The notes: a model not told the origin generated them from the letters alone. A DNA stretch of 35,061 nucleotides from Helicobacteraceae bacterium (GCA_026988515.1 JALSLA010000077.1:1-35061), one strand, 5' to 3'; counted from the stretch's first letter, positions 1 to 9,122 are shown. Translations and numbers: made by a program.

Positions 1-178
1 GAATGTTTCTACCAATACTGTATACCTGGTATGTGTATGCAGTCATGATGAATATGATAGAAGAAATAAAGACTGCTAATAAAGCACCTTTTTAAAGCAG
101 AAGAAAATAAAGTTTACTCTTCTTTATCTTTTATGTTCAACGGAGGCAATTCTTAAATGAGAAATATTTGAAGATTAA

Positions 179-254
179 TGGTGGAGCATAGCGGGATCGA
201 ACCGCTGACCTCTTCGCTGCCAGCGAAGCGCTCTCCCAGCTGAGCTAATGCCCC
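179..254 (-). tRNA. tRNA-Ala (anticodon GGC)
   Basis: Reverse complement GGGGCATTAGCTCAGCTGGGAGAGCGCTTCGCTGGCAGCGAAGAGGTCAGCGGTTCGATCCCGCTATGCTCCACCA: full cloverleaf, encoded CCA, anticodon loop CTGGCAG. Confidence 0.97.
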
Positions 255-267
255 AAAGTAAGAGAAA

Positions 268-279
268 TTTACATGTAAA
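268..279. repeat. TTTACATGTAAA palindrome copy (extended perfect palindrome GAAATTTACATGTAAATTTC, 264-283), intergenic between the two tRNAs
   Basis: Exact 12-mer match. Confidence 0.95.
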
Positions 280-285
280 TTTCTG

Positions 286-373
286 TGGCAGACAGGAAGA
301 GATTCGAACTCTCGGTAGGTTGCCCTACACACGCGTTCCAGGCGTGCGCCTTCGACCACTCGGCCACCTGTCT
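286..373 (-). tRNA. tRNA-Ser (anticodon GGA)
   Basis: Reverse complement AGACAGGTGGCCGAGTGGTCGAAGGCGCACGCCTGGAACGCGTGTGTAGGGCAACCTACCGAGAGTTCGAATCTCTTCCTGTCTGCCA: long variable arm, anticodon loop CTGGAAC, encoded CCA. Confidence 0.97.
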
Positions 374-508
374 ACATTTTGGAAATGAGATTATAAGACA
401 AAACGCCTCTAAAAGCAAGCCAGAAGAGACTTTTTTTGATATTTTAGCAATACACTTACAATCACTACACAATCATTATGTATAATATAACACAAACAGG
501 AGAGGACC

Positions 509-1414
509 ATGAAGCATCTGCAATACATATTGATGGCACTATTGTTGTTGCTCCTTAGTGCTTGTTTTGATTTTAATGATGATAAAGCAACACGTAATAC
601 GCTCAATGTGATTAATATGAAAGTCGGTGCGCCGACCACGATGCATGTTTTTTTTGAAGAGCCGTATGATGCCAACGGTGATTATTACCATAATCTCTTT
701 TTCGATGATTGGAGCGATACGTTTATGTACGATCCGTATCCCTATATCTTTTTCCCCTACGGGGATACTCTGGATGATGAACAGAATCTGTTCTTTGGTG
801 CCAAGCACCGGTATGATTCGCCAACGCACTATACATCTATTTCATACACGTATGATTACCATGACGCAAAGCAGTATTATCTCAACATTACGGACCGCTC
901 GTTTTTAATGATTGAGACATACGGGAGTGATGATATTAAGGTTCCCGCAAACAGTCTTCGCAATCGTGAACAGAGTCTGGTCATCTTTGGAAGCAGCAGC
1001 CGCGACACCTCGTTACGAATCCCTTTGGACGTACGGGTATTTACCAATGTAAAAGCGACCCAAAGAGATCGTATAAGTATTAATGTTATTAACGCACTGC
1101 CTACAGAAGCCGGTACTGATATACTGCCGGCACTACAGTATGCATCAACCCTTCATCTCGAGATCAACGGGGTGCGTGTCAGTGAGTCGGTTGCCTATCG
1201 GGAAAATGACCGTTTCGAGATTGTCGGCGGAAGCGAGACGCCGGAGAGTATTGAATTTACATTGGTGCTGAGCAATGGTGCCGCACCGACATGGAGTAAG
1301 AGACTGCAGCATGGACATACGTACAATGTCATTGTGGGACACGGACAAAACCGCCTCTCTTCCGAACCGACACTCTTTGTGTACGATGTTACGCCTGCAA
1401 GAGATAACACTTAA
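509..1414 (+). CDS. putative lipoprotein of unknown function
   Basis: ORF with N-terminal hydrophobic stretch and lipobox (LLLLLLSAC); AGGAGAGG Shine-Dalgarno-like sequence upstream. Confidence 0.8.
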   Translation: MKHLQYILMALLLLLLSACFDFNDDKATRNTLNVINMKVGAPTTMHVFFEEPYDANGDYYHNLFFDDWSDTFMYDPYPYIFFPYGDTLDDEQNLFFGAKHRYDSPTHYTSISYTYDYHDAKQYYLNITDRSFLMIETYGSDDIKVPANSLRNREQSLVIFGSSSRDTSLRIPLDVRVFTNVKATQRDRISINVINALPTEAGTDILPALQYASTLHLEINGVRVSESVAYRENDRFEIVGGSETPESIEFTLVLSNGAAPTWSKRLQHGHTYNVIVGHGQNRLSSEPTLFVYDVTPARDNT

Positions 1415-1994
1415 GAATAGCATAGAGGCGCAGTTGTGCTTCGCTGAGGTCTCTTCCAAATGTCATGATTCCTTCGCGATGCCCTTTCATAACAAAGGCA
1501 TTGTGCGCAAACGGGTTACGGTTATTGTAAAGTGCGGCAATCTCGGTGACCATCTTCTTGGTGCCGTAGGGCGCGGTCGTGGCTAAATAGTGCTGCGTTT
1601 GCATATAGTGCCACAGCGGAAGAGAATGGACATGAATAACAGCTGAAATTTCGGGGTCTATTGTGTAAATCATTGCATGACTCAATGCTTCACTACTGGG
1701 GCGATACACCCCTTTAGAGTAGACGGTAAACGTCGTGAAATCGTAATGATGAACATAGCTGTAGTGTGCTTCTTGGAGCGAAGGCAAGGCACCGGTTTGT
1801 GTTGCGGTAATAAAAAATCCTGACGATGCAGTGTCACGTACGGAGAGATTTCCGTAACCGATGCCCTTCTTCTCACCGATGAGACCCAATGCCGTGAGAT
1901 GGGCGCGCACCTGTTCGGTTGCGGCATAGTCTGAAAATTTTACACAATGGCTTTGTGAATGCTCAATGGCATATTTAACGACACCTTCATCCAT
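1389..1994 (-). CDS. class II aldolase/adducin family protein
   Basis: Motifs GNLSVRD, AVIHVHS and KGHREGIMTFGRDLSEA; last gene of the mtnK-mtnA-aldolase operon. Confidence 0.85.
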   Translation of the reverse strand: MDEGVVKYAIEHSQSHCVKFSDYAATEQVRAHLTALGLIGEKKGIGYGNLSVRDTASSGFFITATQTGALPSLQEAHYSYVHHYDFTTFTVYSKGVYRPSSEALSHAMIYTIDPEISAVIHVHSLPLWHYMQTQHYLATTAPYGTKKMVTEIAALYNNRNPFAHNAFVMKGHREGIMTFGRDLSEAQLRLYAILKCYLLQA

Positions 1995-3058
1995 TACCGG
2001 AGCGCCTTAATGGCAGTTTCGTTGGCTGGAATGATACCGGCTTCGGTAATCAGCCCGTCAATGAGGCGTGCAGGAGTGATGTCAAAAGCATAGTTGGCAC
2101 CCTGTGCATCGGGTGGAGTGATGCGGATATTTTGGACAATACCCTCGGCGTCGATACCTCGCATAAAATGGATCTCATCATCACTACGCATCTCAATTTC
2201 GATCTCGTCAATACCGTGACAGCATTGGAAGTCAAAGGTACTCAGCGGCAACGCCACATAGAAAGGAACGTTGTTGTCTTGAGCTGCCAATGCCTTGAGA
2301 TAGGTTCCGATTTTGTTAGCAACATCACCGCAACGACTGACTCTATCGGCGCCGGTGATGACCAGATCGACCTTGCCGTGTTGCATGAGATGTCCGCCGG
2401 TATTGTCGGCAATAATAGTGTGTGCAATGCCGCTTTGCTGCAGCTCCCATGCGGTAAGATTGGCCCCTTGGTTGCGAGGACGGGTCTCATCGACCCAGAC
2501 ATGAACATGAATGCCGCGCCGCTGCGCTTCATAAATAGGTGCCAAGGCACTGCCGTTGTCAATAATTGCCAGCCATCCTGCATTGCAGTGTGTGAGTATA
2601 TGGATACACTCCAACTGTTTTTGGTGCATGATGCGTTCGATGAGGTCGCATCCGAGGGTACCGATAAGCTCACTGCGTGCGACATCCTCATCGCATATTG
2701 CCATGGCGTTGGCTTTGGCATCTTCGATGAGGTGCTGACTTGAGCGGAGTCGATCCAACATGCGATCTACCGCCCACATCAGATTGACGGCAGTAGGACG
2801 TGACGAACGAATGTGTCGTGCTTCATGTGCAAGTCGATCATAGTCGTGAGGAAACTCCCGTGCCAACAGATAGATACCCCATGCGGCGACATTGCCGATA
2901 ACACCGGCACCGCGTATGGTCATGTCGCCAATGGCTGCGACAACGTCAGCACCACGCTTGAGTGTGCGAATACGTTTTTCAAAAGGGAGAAAACGCTGGT
3001 CGAGCACCTCCAGATCACCATGAGCGTTAAGCCAAAACGGACGGTAATTACCCTGCAT
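1994..3058 (-). CDS. mtnA: S-methyl-5-thioribose-1-phosphate isomerase (MtnA family)
   Basis: Motifs TIRGAGVIGN and ITGADRVSRCGDVANKIGTYLKALAA typical of MtnA/eIF2B-like isomerases. Confidence 0.92.
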   Translation of the reverse strand: MQGNYRPFWLNAHGDLEVLDQRFLPFEKRIRTLKRGADVVAAIGDMTIRGAGVIGNVAAWGIYLLAREFPHDYDRLAHEARHIRSSRPTAVNLMWAVDRMLDRLRSSQHLIEDAKANAMAICDEDVARSELIGTLGCDLIERIMHQKQLECIHILTHCNAGWLAIIDNGSALAPIYEAQRRGIHVHVWVDETRPRNQGANLTAWELQQSGIAHTIIADNTGGHLMQHGKVDLVITGADRVSRCGDVANKIGTYLKALAAQDNNVPFYVALPLSTFDFQCCHGIDEIEIEMRSDDEIHFMRGIDAEGIVQNIRITPPDAQGANYAFDITPARLIDGLITEAGIIPANETAIKALR

Positions 3059-4256
3059 GGGAAGCCTTAATAAGCATGATTATATCTTCAGAGTTTTTTA
3101 CATGTAAATACGCGTTTATAAAACGTCTGCCAAGTGCAACGGCATGCCGATTGGCGTATTCGCGCAAACGGGCATCGGCAATACCGCGAATATCTTCAAC
3201 GCCGGCAATACCGAATTGACGCCGCAAGATTTCGCAGCCGGCAAAACCGATGCTCTCTTGAAAAAGTTGAAGCATGTAAGCGTCTTGATACTGCTTGAGA
3301 AGTTCCGGTGAAGCAAATCCTTGAGCCATTAATGCATTGTGCGGTGTCGCCTGCCATAAGGTGCGAAACGCAGTCTCAAACGTACTCCAAAATGTTTGGA
3401 TGCTTGAAAGAATCCACTGCTGATATTGGGTGTTGCCGTGAACACCGTGTGCGACATATGACATGACAAAATTGGCAATCAGGGTACCGATGTCAAACCC
3501 CATTGGACCCATAAAAGCGAACTCGGAATCGATGACATACGTTGTATGACGGTTGAGCATAATGGAGCCGGTATGCAGATCACCGTGAAGCAGGGCATCG
3601 CTGCGATTCATAAAGAGATGCTTCAGCGTGAGAATATGCATTTTTAACGGAATGTCAGCGGCAATTTCATGGGCCAGATCAGTCAGTTCGGGCAGATCCG
3701 CATTGGTCTCATGTTCCATAAACGGTGCGGTAAAAACAAAATCTTCGGTGAGCTTGCAGAGTTCTTTGTTGCCGATAAACTGAGCAATCAAATGATGATG
3801 CTCATGACTGCTCAACGAGAGGGTAGATGTTTTAAAAAGGGTATGGGCAAGAAACGTTCCTAGGTGTGTGGCGGCATGAGGGTAGATATTGGCGTTTATC
3901 ATGCCTTTGCGCATCAACGCATGATCTGCGAGGTACTCCATAATAAGCACACTCATGCACTCATCGCTATAATATATTGTAGGTATGTGGTCGCAGAGTG
4001 TGGCAAAATGTTTTAAGGAGCGAATCTCATAGATCATCCGCTCCCCGGCGCATCGCAGGTAAGGAACGGCTTGTTTGACAATCAGTTGCCTGCTGCACTC
4101 TTGGGTGGAGGTGACCAAAAAGACAAAATTCAAATTGCCGTCGCCGATCTCTTCAATACGCAGCGGTGCCCCATTGAAAAAAAGAGCAATGTCGCGCAAC
4201 GACAAGAGGTAGTGCTCTATGTTCGATGTCGTTAAAATCTTATAGGACATAAGCAC
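3048..4256 (-). CDS. mtnK: S-methyl-5-thioribose kinase (MtnK-like; aminoglycoside phosphotransferase fold)
   Basis: EIGDGNLNFVFLV N-terminal motif, LLHGDLHTGSIM catalytic motif, VIDSEFAFMGPMGFDIG; overlaps the mtnA start. Confidence 0.88.
   Translation of the reverse strand: MLMSYKILTTSNIEHYLLSLRDIALFFNGAPLRIEEIGDGNLNFVFLVTSTQECSRQLIVKQAVPYLRCAGERMIYEIRSLKHFATLCDHIPTIYYSDECMSVLIMEYLADHALMRKGMINANIYPHAATHLGTFLAHTLFKTSTLSLSSHEHHHLIAQFIGNKELCKLTEDFVFTAPFMEHETNADLPELTDLAHEIAADIPLKMHILTLKHLFMNRSDALLHGDLHTGSIMLNRHTTYVIDSEFAFMGPMGFDIGTLIANFVMSYVAHGVHGNTQYQQWILSSIQTFWSTFETAFRTLWQATPHNALMAQGFASPELLKQYQDAYMLQLFQESIGFAGCEILRRQFGIAGVEDIRGIADARLREYANRHAVALGRRFINAYLHVKNSEDIIMLIKASHAG
3097..3108. repeat. 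TTTACATGTAAA palindrome copy inside mtnK 3' end (encodes LHVK)
   Basis: Exact 12-mer match. Confidence 0.95.
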
Positions 4257-4293
4257 CTCGCTGTTTCAGATCTGCTAATTATATCATGTTGCA

Positions 4294-5256
4294 TCAGTGG
4301 TGTTGTTTGAGGATCAAATAGATAAAAAAGGGACCTCCCAAAAGTGCCGTAACCAGACCGATAGGCAGATCGCTGCCTATGCTGATACTGCGAGCAATTC
4401 CGTCACAGACAACTAAAAAAAGCCCCCCGACAAGAAACGTGGGCAGGATTAACCGAGCAATATTTTTTTGATAAAGCCTTCGTACAATATGTGGAACAAT
4501 CAAGCCGACAAACCCGATAGGACCGGTTAAACTCACCAGCACACCGATGCTTAATGACGCGACTAGCAACAGCTGTAAGCGCAGGCGTTCGCTGTGTACT
4601 CCTTTTAAGCGGGCTTGCTCTTCGGAGAGGGCAAACAGATGCAACTCATACCGTTTTACATGTAAAACACTCAAGAGTAAGAGTGTGGTTATGCCGACAA
4701 TCAAAGGGTATGTATAGCCGATGGTTGCGAGTGAGCCCATTGTATAGCGTATCAGCATTTGGGTCTCCATGGCACTGCTTAAGAAATAGAGTATCATCAG
4801 TGCCGCCGTATAGAAAAATGACAGGGCAATACCCAAAAGCAATAAGGAGTTGTTGCGGTCATACTGGAGGTAGCGGCTCAAATAGAGCAGTAAGAGTACT
4901 GTCAATACGGCACCTGAAAAACCAAACAGCGATACGGCACCGATGCCTAAAAACACGGACCCCAAACCCAGCTTCATACCGATACCCGCTCCCAAGATGG
5001 CACCGCTGGAGATACCCAGTGTATAGGGGGTCATGAGCGCATTGCGAAAAAGTGTTTGAAAGAGTAAGCCGGAGAGGGCTAACGTCGCACCCGCCATAAA
5101 AGCCAACAGCAGACGCGGCAGACGCAGTTCAAAAAAGATCCGGTGACTGAGCGTTCCAGATGTCATAATATCCGTAAGGGTCAGTGAAACCGTACCGACA
5201 AAAGGCGATAACGCAGCCATTGCGAGCAAGATGCCCAAGAGTGTTGTTTTACTCAT
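4294..5256 (-). CDS. ABC transporter permease, FecCD/BtuC family
   Basis: Multi-TM protein with FecCD motifs (AGATLALSGLLFQTLFRNALMTPYTLGISSGAILGAGIG, GPIGFVGLIVPHIVRRL, DGIARSI...DLPIGLVTALLGGPFFIYLI); start set at MSKTTLLG rather than the longer ORF start. Confidence 0.93.
   Translation of the reverse strand: MSKTTLLGILLAMAALSPFVGTVSLTLTDIMTSGTLSHRIFFELRLPRLLLAFMAGATLALSGLLFQTLFRNALMTPYTLGISSGAILGAGIGMKLGLGSVFLGIGAVSLFGFSGAVLTVLLLLYLSRYLQYDRNNSLLLLGIALSFFYTAALMILYFLSSAMETQMLIRYTMGSLATIGYTYPLIVGITTLLLLSVLHVKRYELHLFALSEEQARLKGVHSERLRLQLLLVASLSIGVLVSLTGPIGFVGLIVPHIVRRLYQKNIARLILPTFLVGGLFLVVCDGIARSISIGSDLPIGLVTALLGGPFFIYLILKQHH
4655..4666. repeat. TTTACATGTAAA palindrome copy inside the FecCD permease gene (encodes LHVK; extended GTTTTACATGTAAAAC)
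   Basis: Exact 12-mer match. Confidence 0.95.
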
Positions 5257-5986
5257 AGAGCAGTGCCTTGGTATCGGGATGAAAGGCGACACGGTAGCGG
5301 TAGTTGAGATTGTCATTGTCAAAGAACTCTTCTGTCTGCGTATAAAAGGTAGCCGTATGGTCATGCAGAAACAGTACCGAACCCTGAAGGTGTTGTACCA
5401 ATGCCAAATCGTGTGTAATTAATACGGTGGTATGGTTGCGCTGAAGCTGTTGGAAGAGTGTGGCAAATTTCAGGGTATTGTAGGGGTCAAGGTTGGCGGT
5501 AGGTTCGTCAAAAACCATAATTTTTGTCGATTGAATCAGTGCTTGAGCAATGAGAAGTAACTGCTGTTGTCCTGAGCTTAACTGGGTGACACGCCGCTTT
5601 TTGAGTCTATCAAGGCCCAATGCCGTCAGTGTTTCTTGTACCGCATCTCTATCGTACCGAGAATATGCCGCATAGGGCTCTTTGTAAGGGTAACGCCCTA
5701 AAAGTGCGAACTCTTCGACGGTAGTGTAGCGATCAAAAAGTTCGAGCTTGGCAGGAATGTAGCTGATGGTTTGGGCAATGGTACGGGGTGTCAATGTTGC
5801 AAGCTCTTGACGGTTGAGCGTCAAAGAGCCACTGTAGGGCAACAGTCCGCAAAGGGTTCGTGCCAACATGCTTTTACCCGACCCGTTAGCACCTAAAATA
5901 TTGAGATGCGCGGTGATGTGAAAGGAGAGATTGTTACTGTATGCGCGCTCATTGTAACGACAGCTTAATTCAGAAGCATCAATCAT
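5249..5986 (-). CDS. ABC transporter ATP-binding protein (BtuD/FepC-like)
   Basis: Walker A GANGSGKSMLAR, signature LSSGQQQLLLIAQAL, Walker B IMVFDEPTANLD; start set at MIDASELSC. Confidence 0.93.
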   Translation of the reverse strand: MIDASELSCRYNERAYSNNLSFHITAHLNILGANGSGKSMLARTLCGLLPYSGSLTLNRQELATLTPRTIAQTISYIPAKLELFDRYTTVEEFALLGRYPYKEPYAAYSRYDRDAVQETLTALGLDRLKKRRVTQLSSGQQQLLLIAQALIQSTKIMVFDEPTANLDPYNTLKFATLFQQLQRNHTTVLITHDLALVQHLQGSVLFLHDHTATFYTQTEEFFDNDNLNYRYRVAFHPDTKALLYE

Positions 5987-6770
5987 GAATGACCTTGCAG
6001 AGGGTGTCAATACTCTGGGCAATACGGTGTGAGGGCATGGCGATAAAGTCATTGTCAATAGTGATAATACGACCGTTTTGCGCCGCGGTTATGGGCAAAG
6101 CATACCATGCCTTCAGTGCTTGAGCTACCGGAGCGTTGGCGTTGGAATGCAGTATGATCACCACATCGGGATTGAGAGCGAGCAGTCGCTCGTAGTTAAG
6201 TATCGGCTGTTTTGGTACGGTAGCCGTGATGGCATTGTCGGCTCCGCACAACTCAATGATTTCGTTAAAAAAAACCTCGCGTCCGCTGACATAGATATTG
6301 TCGCGGAGGTCGGCAAAGAGCCCAAAGACAATTAACACACGTTGCGAGGTCGGCGCTCTGTTCGCGTAGCGTTGTTGCACCGCTTTAATATTGGCAATCA
6401 GGGTTTGTGACGCAGCAGAACGGTTACCGAGCGCATCAATGGTTTTGATGATGCTTTCAAGGTGCTCTAAATCTACTGTCTGTGTGGCAATATGCAGACT
6501 TTGAAGTTGTTTGAGTAGGGCAGCATGGTTGTTTTGAGCGATCACCAGTGTCGGATGCAACGCAAGAATGGTCTCAATATTGGGTTGAAAGTAGTCACCG
6601 ACTTTGGGCAGGGCGGCAGCTTCTTGAGGGTATCGGGTATGGTCGCTCACACCGACGACCTCACTACCGCGCCCGACGGCAAAAAGAATCTCGGCAATAG
6701 CAGGGCTCAAAGCAATAATGCGTTCGGCATGGAGGTTGAATGCCAGTAGCAATACAACAAGGAGCCGCAT
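5979..6770 (-). CDS. periplasmic substrate-binding protein (BtuF-like, cobalamin or chelate uptake)
   Basis: Signal peptide; ERIIALSPAIAEILFAVGRGSEVVGVSDHTRYPQEAAALPKVGDYFQPNIETILALHPTLVI matches the BtuF/FhuD fold signature. Confidence 0.88.
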   Translation of the reverse strand: MRLLVVLLLAFNLHAERIIALSPAIAEILFAVGRGSEVVGVSDHTRYPQEAAALPKVGDYFQPNIETILALHPTLVIAQNNHAALLKQLQSLHIATQTVDLEHLESIIKTIDALGNRSAASQTLIANIKAVQQRYANRAPTSQRVLIVFGLFADLRDNIYVSGREVFFNEIIELCGADNAITATVPKQPILNYERLLALNPDVVIILHSNANAPVAQALKAWYALPITAAQNGRIITIDNDFIAMPSHRIAQSIDTLCKVIHD

Positions 6771-6771
6771 C

Positions 6772-8691
6772 TTAATAGCGTACTTTCAATCCGGCGATAA
6801 AGGTGGTTGAAGCATTTAAAGGGTAGATGGCGTCATCGTGAATCCATAAACCGTTTTTCTGATCAAACAGATTATTGATCTTGCCGAAAAATTCGTAATG
6901 CCCTTGCAGATAGCTTAGTGTTATATCGGTGGAGCGATAGGCCTGCTGTTCTTGAACAAAACGGTTGTTAAAGTCATTGGCGGCATAGGCACTGGAGCGA
7001 TGGGTATGCAGCAAAGAGAGCGTCATATGATCGTTGGGAAGGTATGAAAGCATCACCTTGGCCGTGTGGTTAGGCACACCGGGAAGTTCATTGTTGCTGT
7101 AGTTTTCTGCGCTTTCAATCTCTTTGTCAATGATTGCTTTAACATAGTTGTAGTTGATACTGACATGAAAGGTATCGGTTACTAAAAATTTGTCGTAAAG
7201 ATCCAGACCGTATTTGTAAGAGGCATCGATATTGGTATTTTTGGCATTGACAAACGTCGGATCGGCATGATAGTAGATTTCGTCGTCCACATTCACATAA
7301 AAAAGAGAGACTTTAAATTTGTTTTGCGAAGTGATGGCATTGTAACCCACTGTCAATGTATCCGTTGTCATGGGTTTAATAAAGCCGTTAAAAGTGCCGC
7401 CGAAGTTAAAAAAGCGGTCAATGTCAGGGGCTTGGTAGGCATGCGAAAACGCGGCAAAAACGGAGCGTTCAGCACTGAGACGATAGTTGTACCCAAGCTC
7501 AATACCGTGCAGCGTCTCATCATCACGCAGGCGCTTGTCGGCGTCATGATAGCTGTAGTCCACTGTTTCATAGCGGTAGCCAGCTTTTAAGGTATGGTCT
7601 CCCAGACGGTATTGCGTCAGGAGAAATGCGGCACGGTTCTCTTTTGAGGTGTTGTTGCCGTAGCCGTCACGTTCACCGTTAAAGAGATTCAATCCGACGG
7701 TGGCACTCAGGGCATCGTTACGGTAGTCGAGTGTGGCGGCAACGCTGTCATAGGTATATTGTGCCACACTGCTGTAGGTCAGATAACGGGACTCTTTATC
7801 TTCACGAGAACCGGTGACGGAGAGCTGCAGGGCATCGGTAATATCATAAGCCAAAGAGAGAGCGTAGGCATCGCTGTCATACGCTTGTTTTGAACTGCTT
7901 GAGCTTCCTGCTTGAGAGGGATCTTCTAAAAATTCATTGAGTGTTAAGGGGCCGCCGTAAGTACTTTTGAGACGGGTTGTCTGATAGTCCACAGAGAGTT
8001 CCAGCGCATCGGTAGGTGTCAGTGACAGTGTAATACCACCGTTTTTAAGCGCTTGTTTGGCGCGGTTCTTTTGTGCGTCAACAGTGCGTACTCCGTCACT
8101 GAGATAGCGTTCGGCATGGGCCGTGATGCTGTAGAGATCATCAGCATAACCGGCATAGAGCGAGCCGTCAAAGGTGTTGTTGTTACCGGCATAAAGCCCC
8201 AATTCCAAGACATTTTCCTGTTTGGTCGTAATGTAAATAACACCGGCATTGGCACCGTCGCCAGCGCGAACAATACCGCCGCCTTTAATGATCTCAATAC
8301 GACCGATACTCGAAGGGCTGATGGCACTGAGCAGTTGCGGCACCGCATCGATATTATTGAGACGCCGTCCGTTGAGAATGACTACAATATTTTCATAGCC
8401 GTCTCCGATACCGTAGCCGTGCATATCGATCTTTTGTGTAAACGGATTGCCGTAAGAGGGCATGGCAACAAGAGACGTTTGTTGATTTAAAAATTCATAC
8501 ACGTTTTGTACGTGAGCCTTTTCAATATCATCTTGCGTGTAGATTTCAACAGCATCGGCAGCGCTGAGCTCATCGTTATGCAGCGGTGAAGAGTAGACTT
8601 CAAGAGGCTGTAGCGTGTAGGTTGCGGCATGGGCAAGCGAGTGAATGGCCAACGAGGCAATTAACGAAAGCAGTAACGGTTTTTGGATCAT
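6772..8691 (-). CDS. TonB-dependent outer membrane receptor (BtuB-like)
   Basis: Signal peptide, plug domain (IGRIEIIKGGGIVRAGDGANAGVIYITTK), C-terminal beta strand ending in aromatic RY; heads the btuFDC-like operon. Confidence 0.9.
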   Translation of the reverse strand: MIQKPLLLSLIASLAIHSLAHAATYTLQPLEVYSSPLHNDELSAADAVEIYTQDDIEKAHVQNVYEFLNQQTSLVAMPSYGNPFTQKIDMHGYGIGDGYENIVVILNGRRLNNIDAVPQLLSAISPSSIGRIEIIKGGGIVRAGDGANAGVIYITTKQENVLELGLYAGNNNTFDGSLYAGYADDLYSITAHAERYLSDGVRTVDAQKNRAKQALKNGGITLSLTPTDALELSVDYQTTRLKSTYGGPLTLNEFLEDPSQAGSSSSSKQAYDSDAYALSLAYDITDALQLSVTGSREDKESRYLTYSSVAQYTYDSVAATLDYRNDALSATVGLNLFNGERDGYGNNTSKENRAAFLLTQYRLGDHTLKAGYRYETVDYSYHDADKRLRDDETLHGIELGYNYRLSAERSVFAAFSHAYQAPDIDRFFNFGGTFNGFIKPMTTDTLTVGYNAITSQNKFKVSLFYVNVDDEIYYHADPTFVNAKNTNIDASYKYGLDLYDKFLVTDTFHVSINYNYVKAIIDKEIESAENYSNNELPGVPNHTAKVMLSYLPNDHMTLSLLHTHRSSAYAANDFNNRFVQEQQAYRSTDITLSYLQGHYEFFGKINNLFDQKNGLWIHDDAIYPLNASTTFIAGLKVRY

Positions 8692-8996
8692 ACATAGTCC
8701 TTTACGGGGAGGGTTGAATTTACATGTAAAAAAAGAGGGATTAAAAGAGGATGTTGCCGTGGTGTATGAAGCGTAGCGTACCGATAATACGAACCGCGTG
8801 AACGGGTGGGTTCATCAATGTCGGGTAGCAGTAACGGGTCATCCGTTATAGTGTCTAAACGGTCCGCTTCATCAGGAACAAACCGGTGGTGTGAGACCAC
8901 AGGCGTCATCGAACGGGTTAAGGTAACAGAAGCACTGTAAGCTTGAATGGCTGCGAGTGTAAAGTAATTTTTACCAAAACCTTTGGGAGATGACAT
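8688..8996 (-). CDS. small ORF (about 102 aa, MSSPKGFGKNYFTLAAIQAY...) directly upstream of the TonB receptor
   Basis: Stop codon overlaps the receptor start (ATGA), suggesting translational coupling; family not recognised. Confidence 0.4.
   Translation of the reverse strand: MSSPKGFGKNYFTLAAIQAYSASVTLTRSMTPVVSHHRFVPDEADRLDTITDDPLLLPDIDEPTRSRGSYYRYATLHTPRQHPLLIPLFLHVNSTLPVKDYV
8719..8730. repeat. TTTACATGTAAA palindrome copy 28 bp upstream of the TonB receptor start
   Basis: Exact 12-mer match. Confidence 0.95.
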
Positions 8997-9092
8997 ACGA
9001 GCCCTTAACTTTTTTGAGATTATAGCACATAAACAAGAGAGAAACGGGGTTGTTGTCTTCGTTGTTAACGGTGTGAGAGTGTTGATTGAACC

Positions 9093-9112
9093 GTACAAGG
9101 AGGCCCTTGTAC
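9093..9112 (-). terminator. stem-loop downstream of cspA (GTACAAGG-N4-CCTTGTAC)
   Basis: Perfect 8-bp inverted repeat just after the cspA stop; no strong T-tract, so the terminator role is tentative. Confidence 0.45.
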
Positions 9113-9122
9113 AGCGTTTGTT

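Noticed and set aside
153-485. ORFs at 153-359 (-), 269-472 (-) and 285-485 (+)
   Set aside because: They overlay the two tRNA genes; translations come from tRNA sequence and are not plausible proteins.
2132-2743. 203-aa plus-strand ORF
   Set aside because: Entirely antisense to mtnA, which has clear family motifs; likely spurious open frame.
4554-5036. 160-aa plus-strand ORF
   Set aside because: Antisense to the FecCD permease; Arg/Ser-rich nonsense translation.
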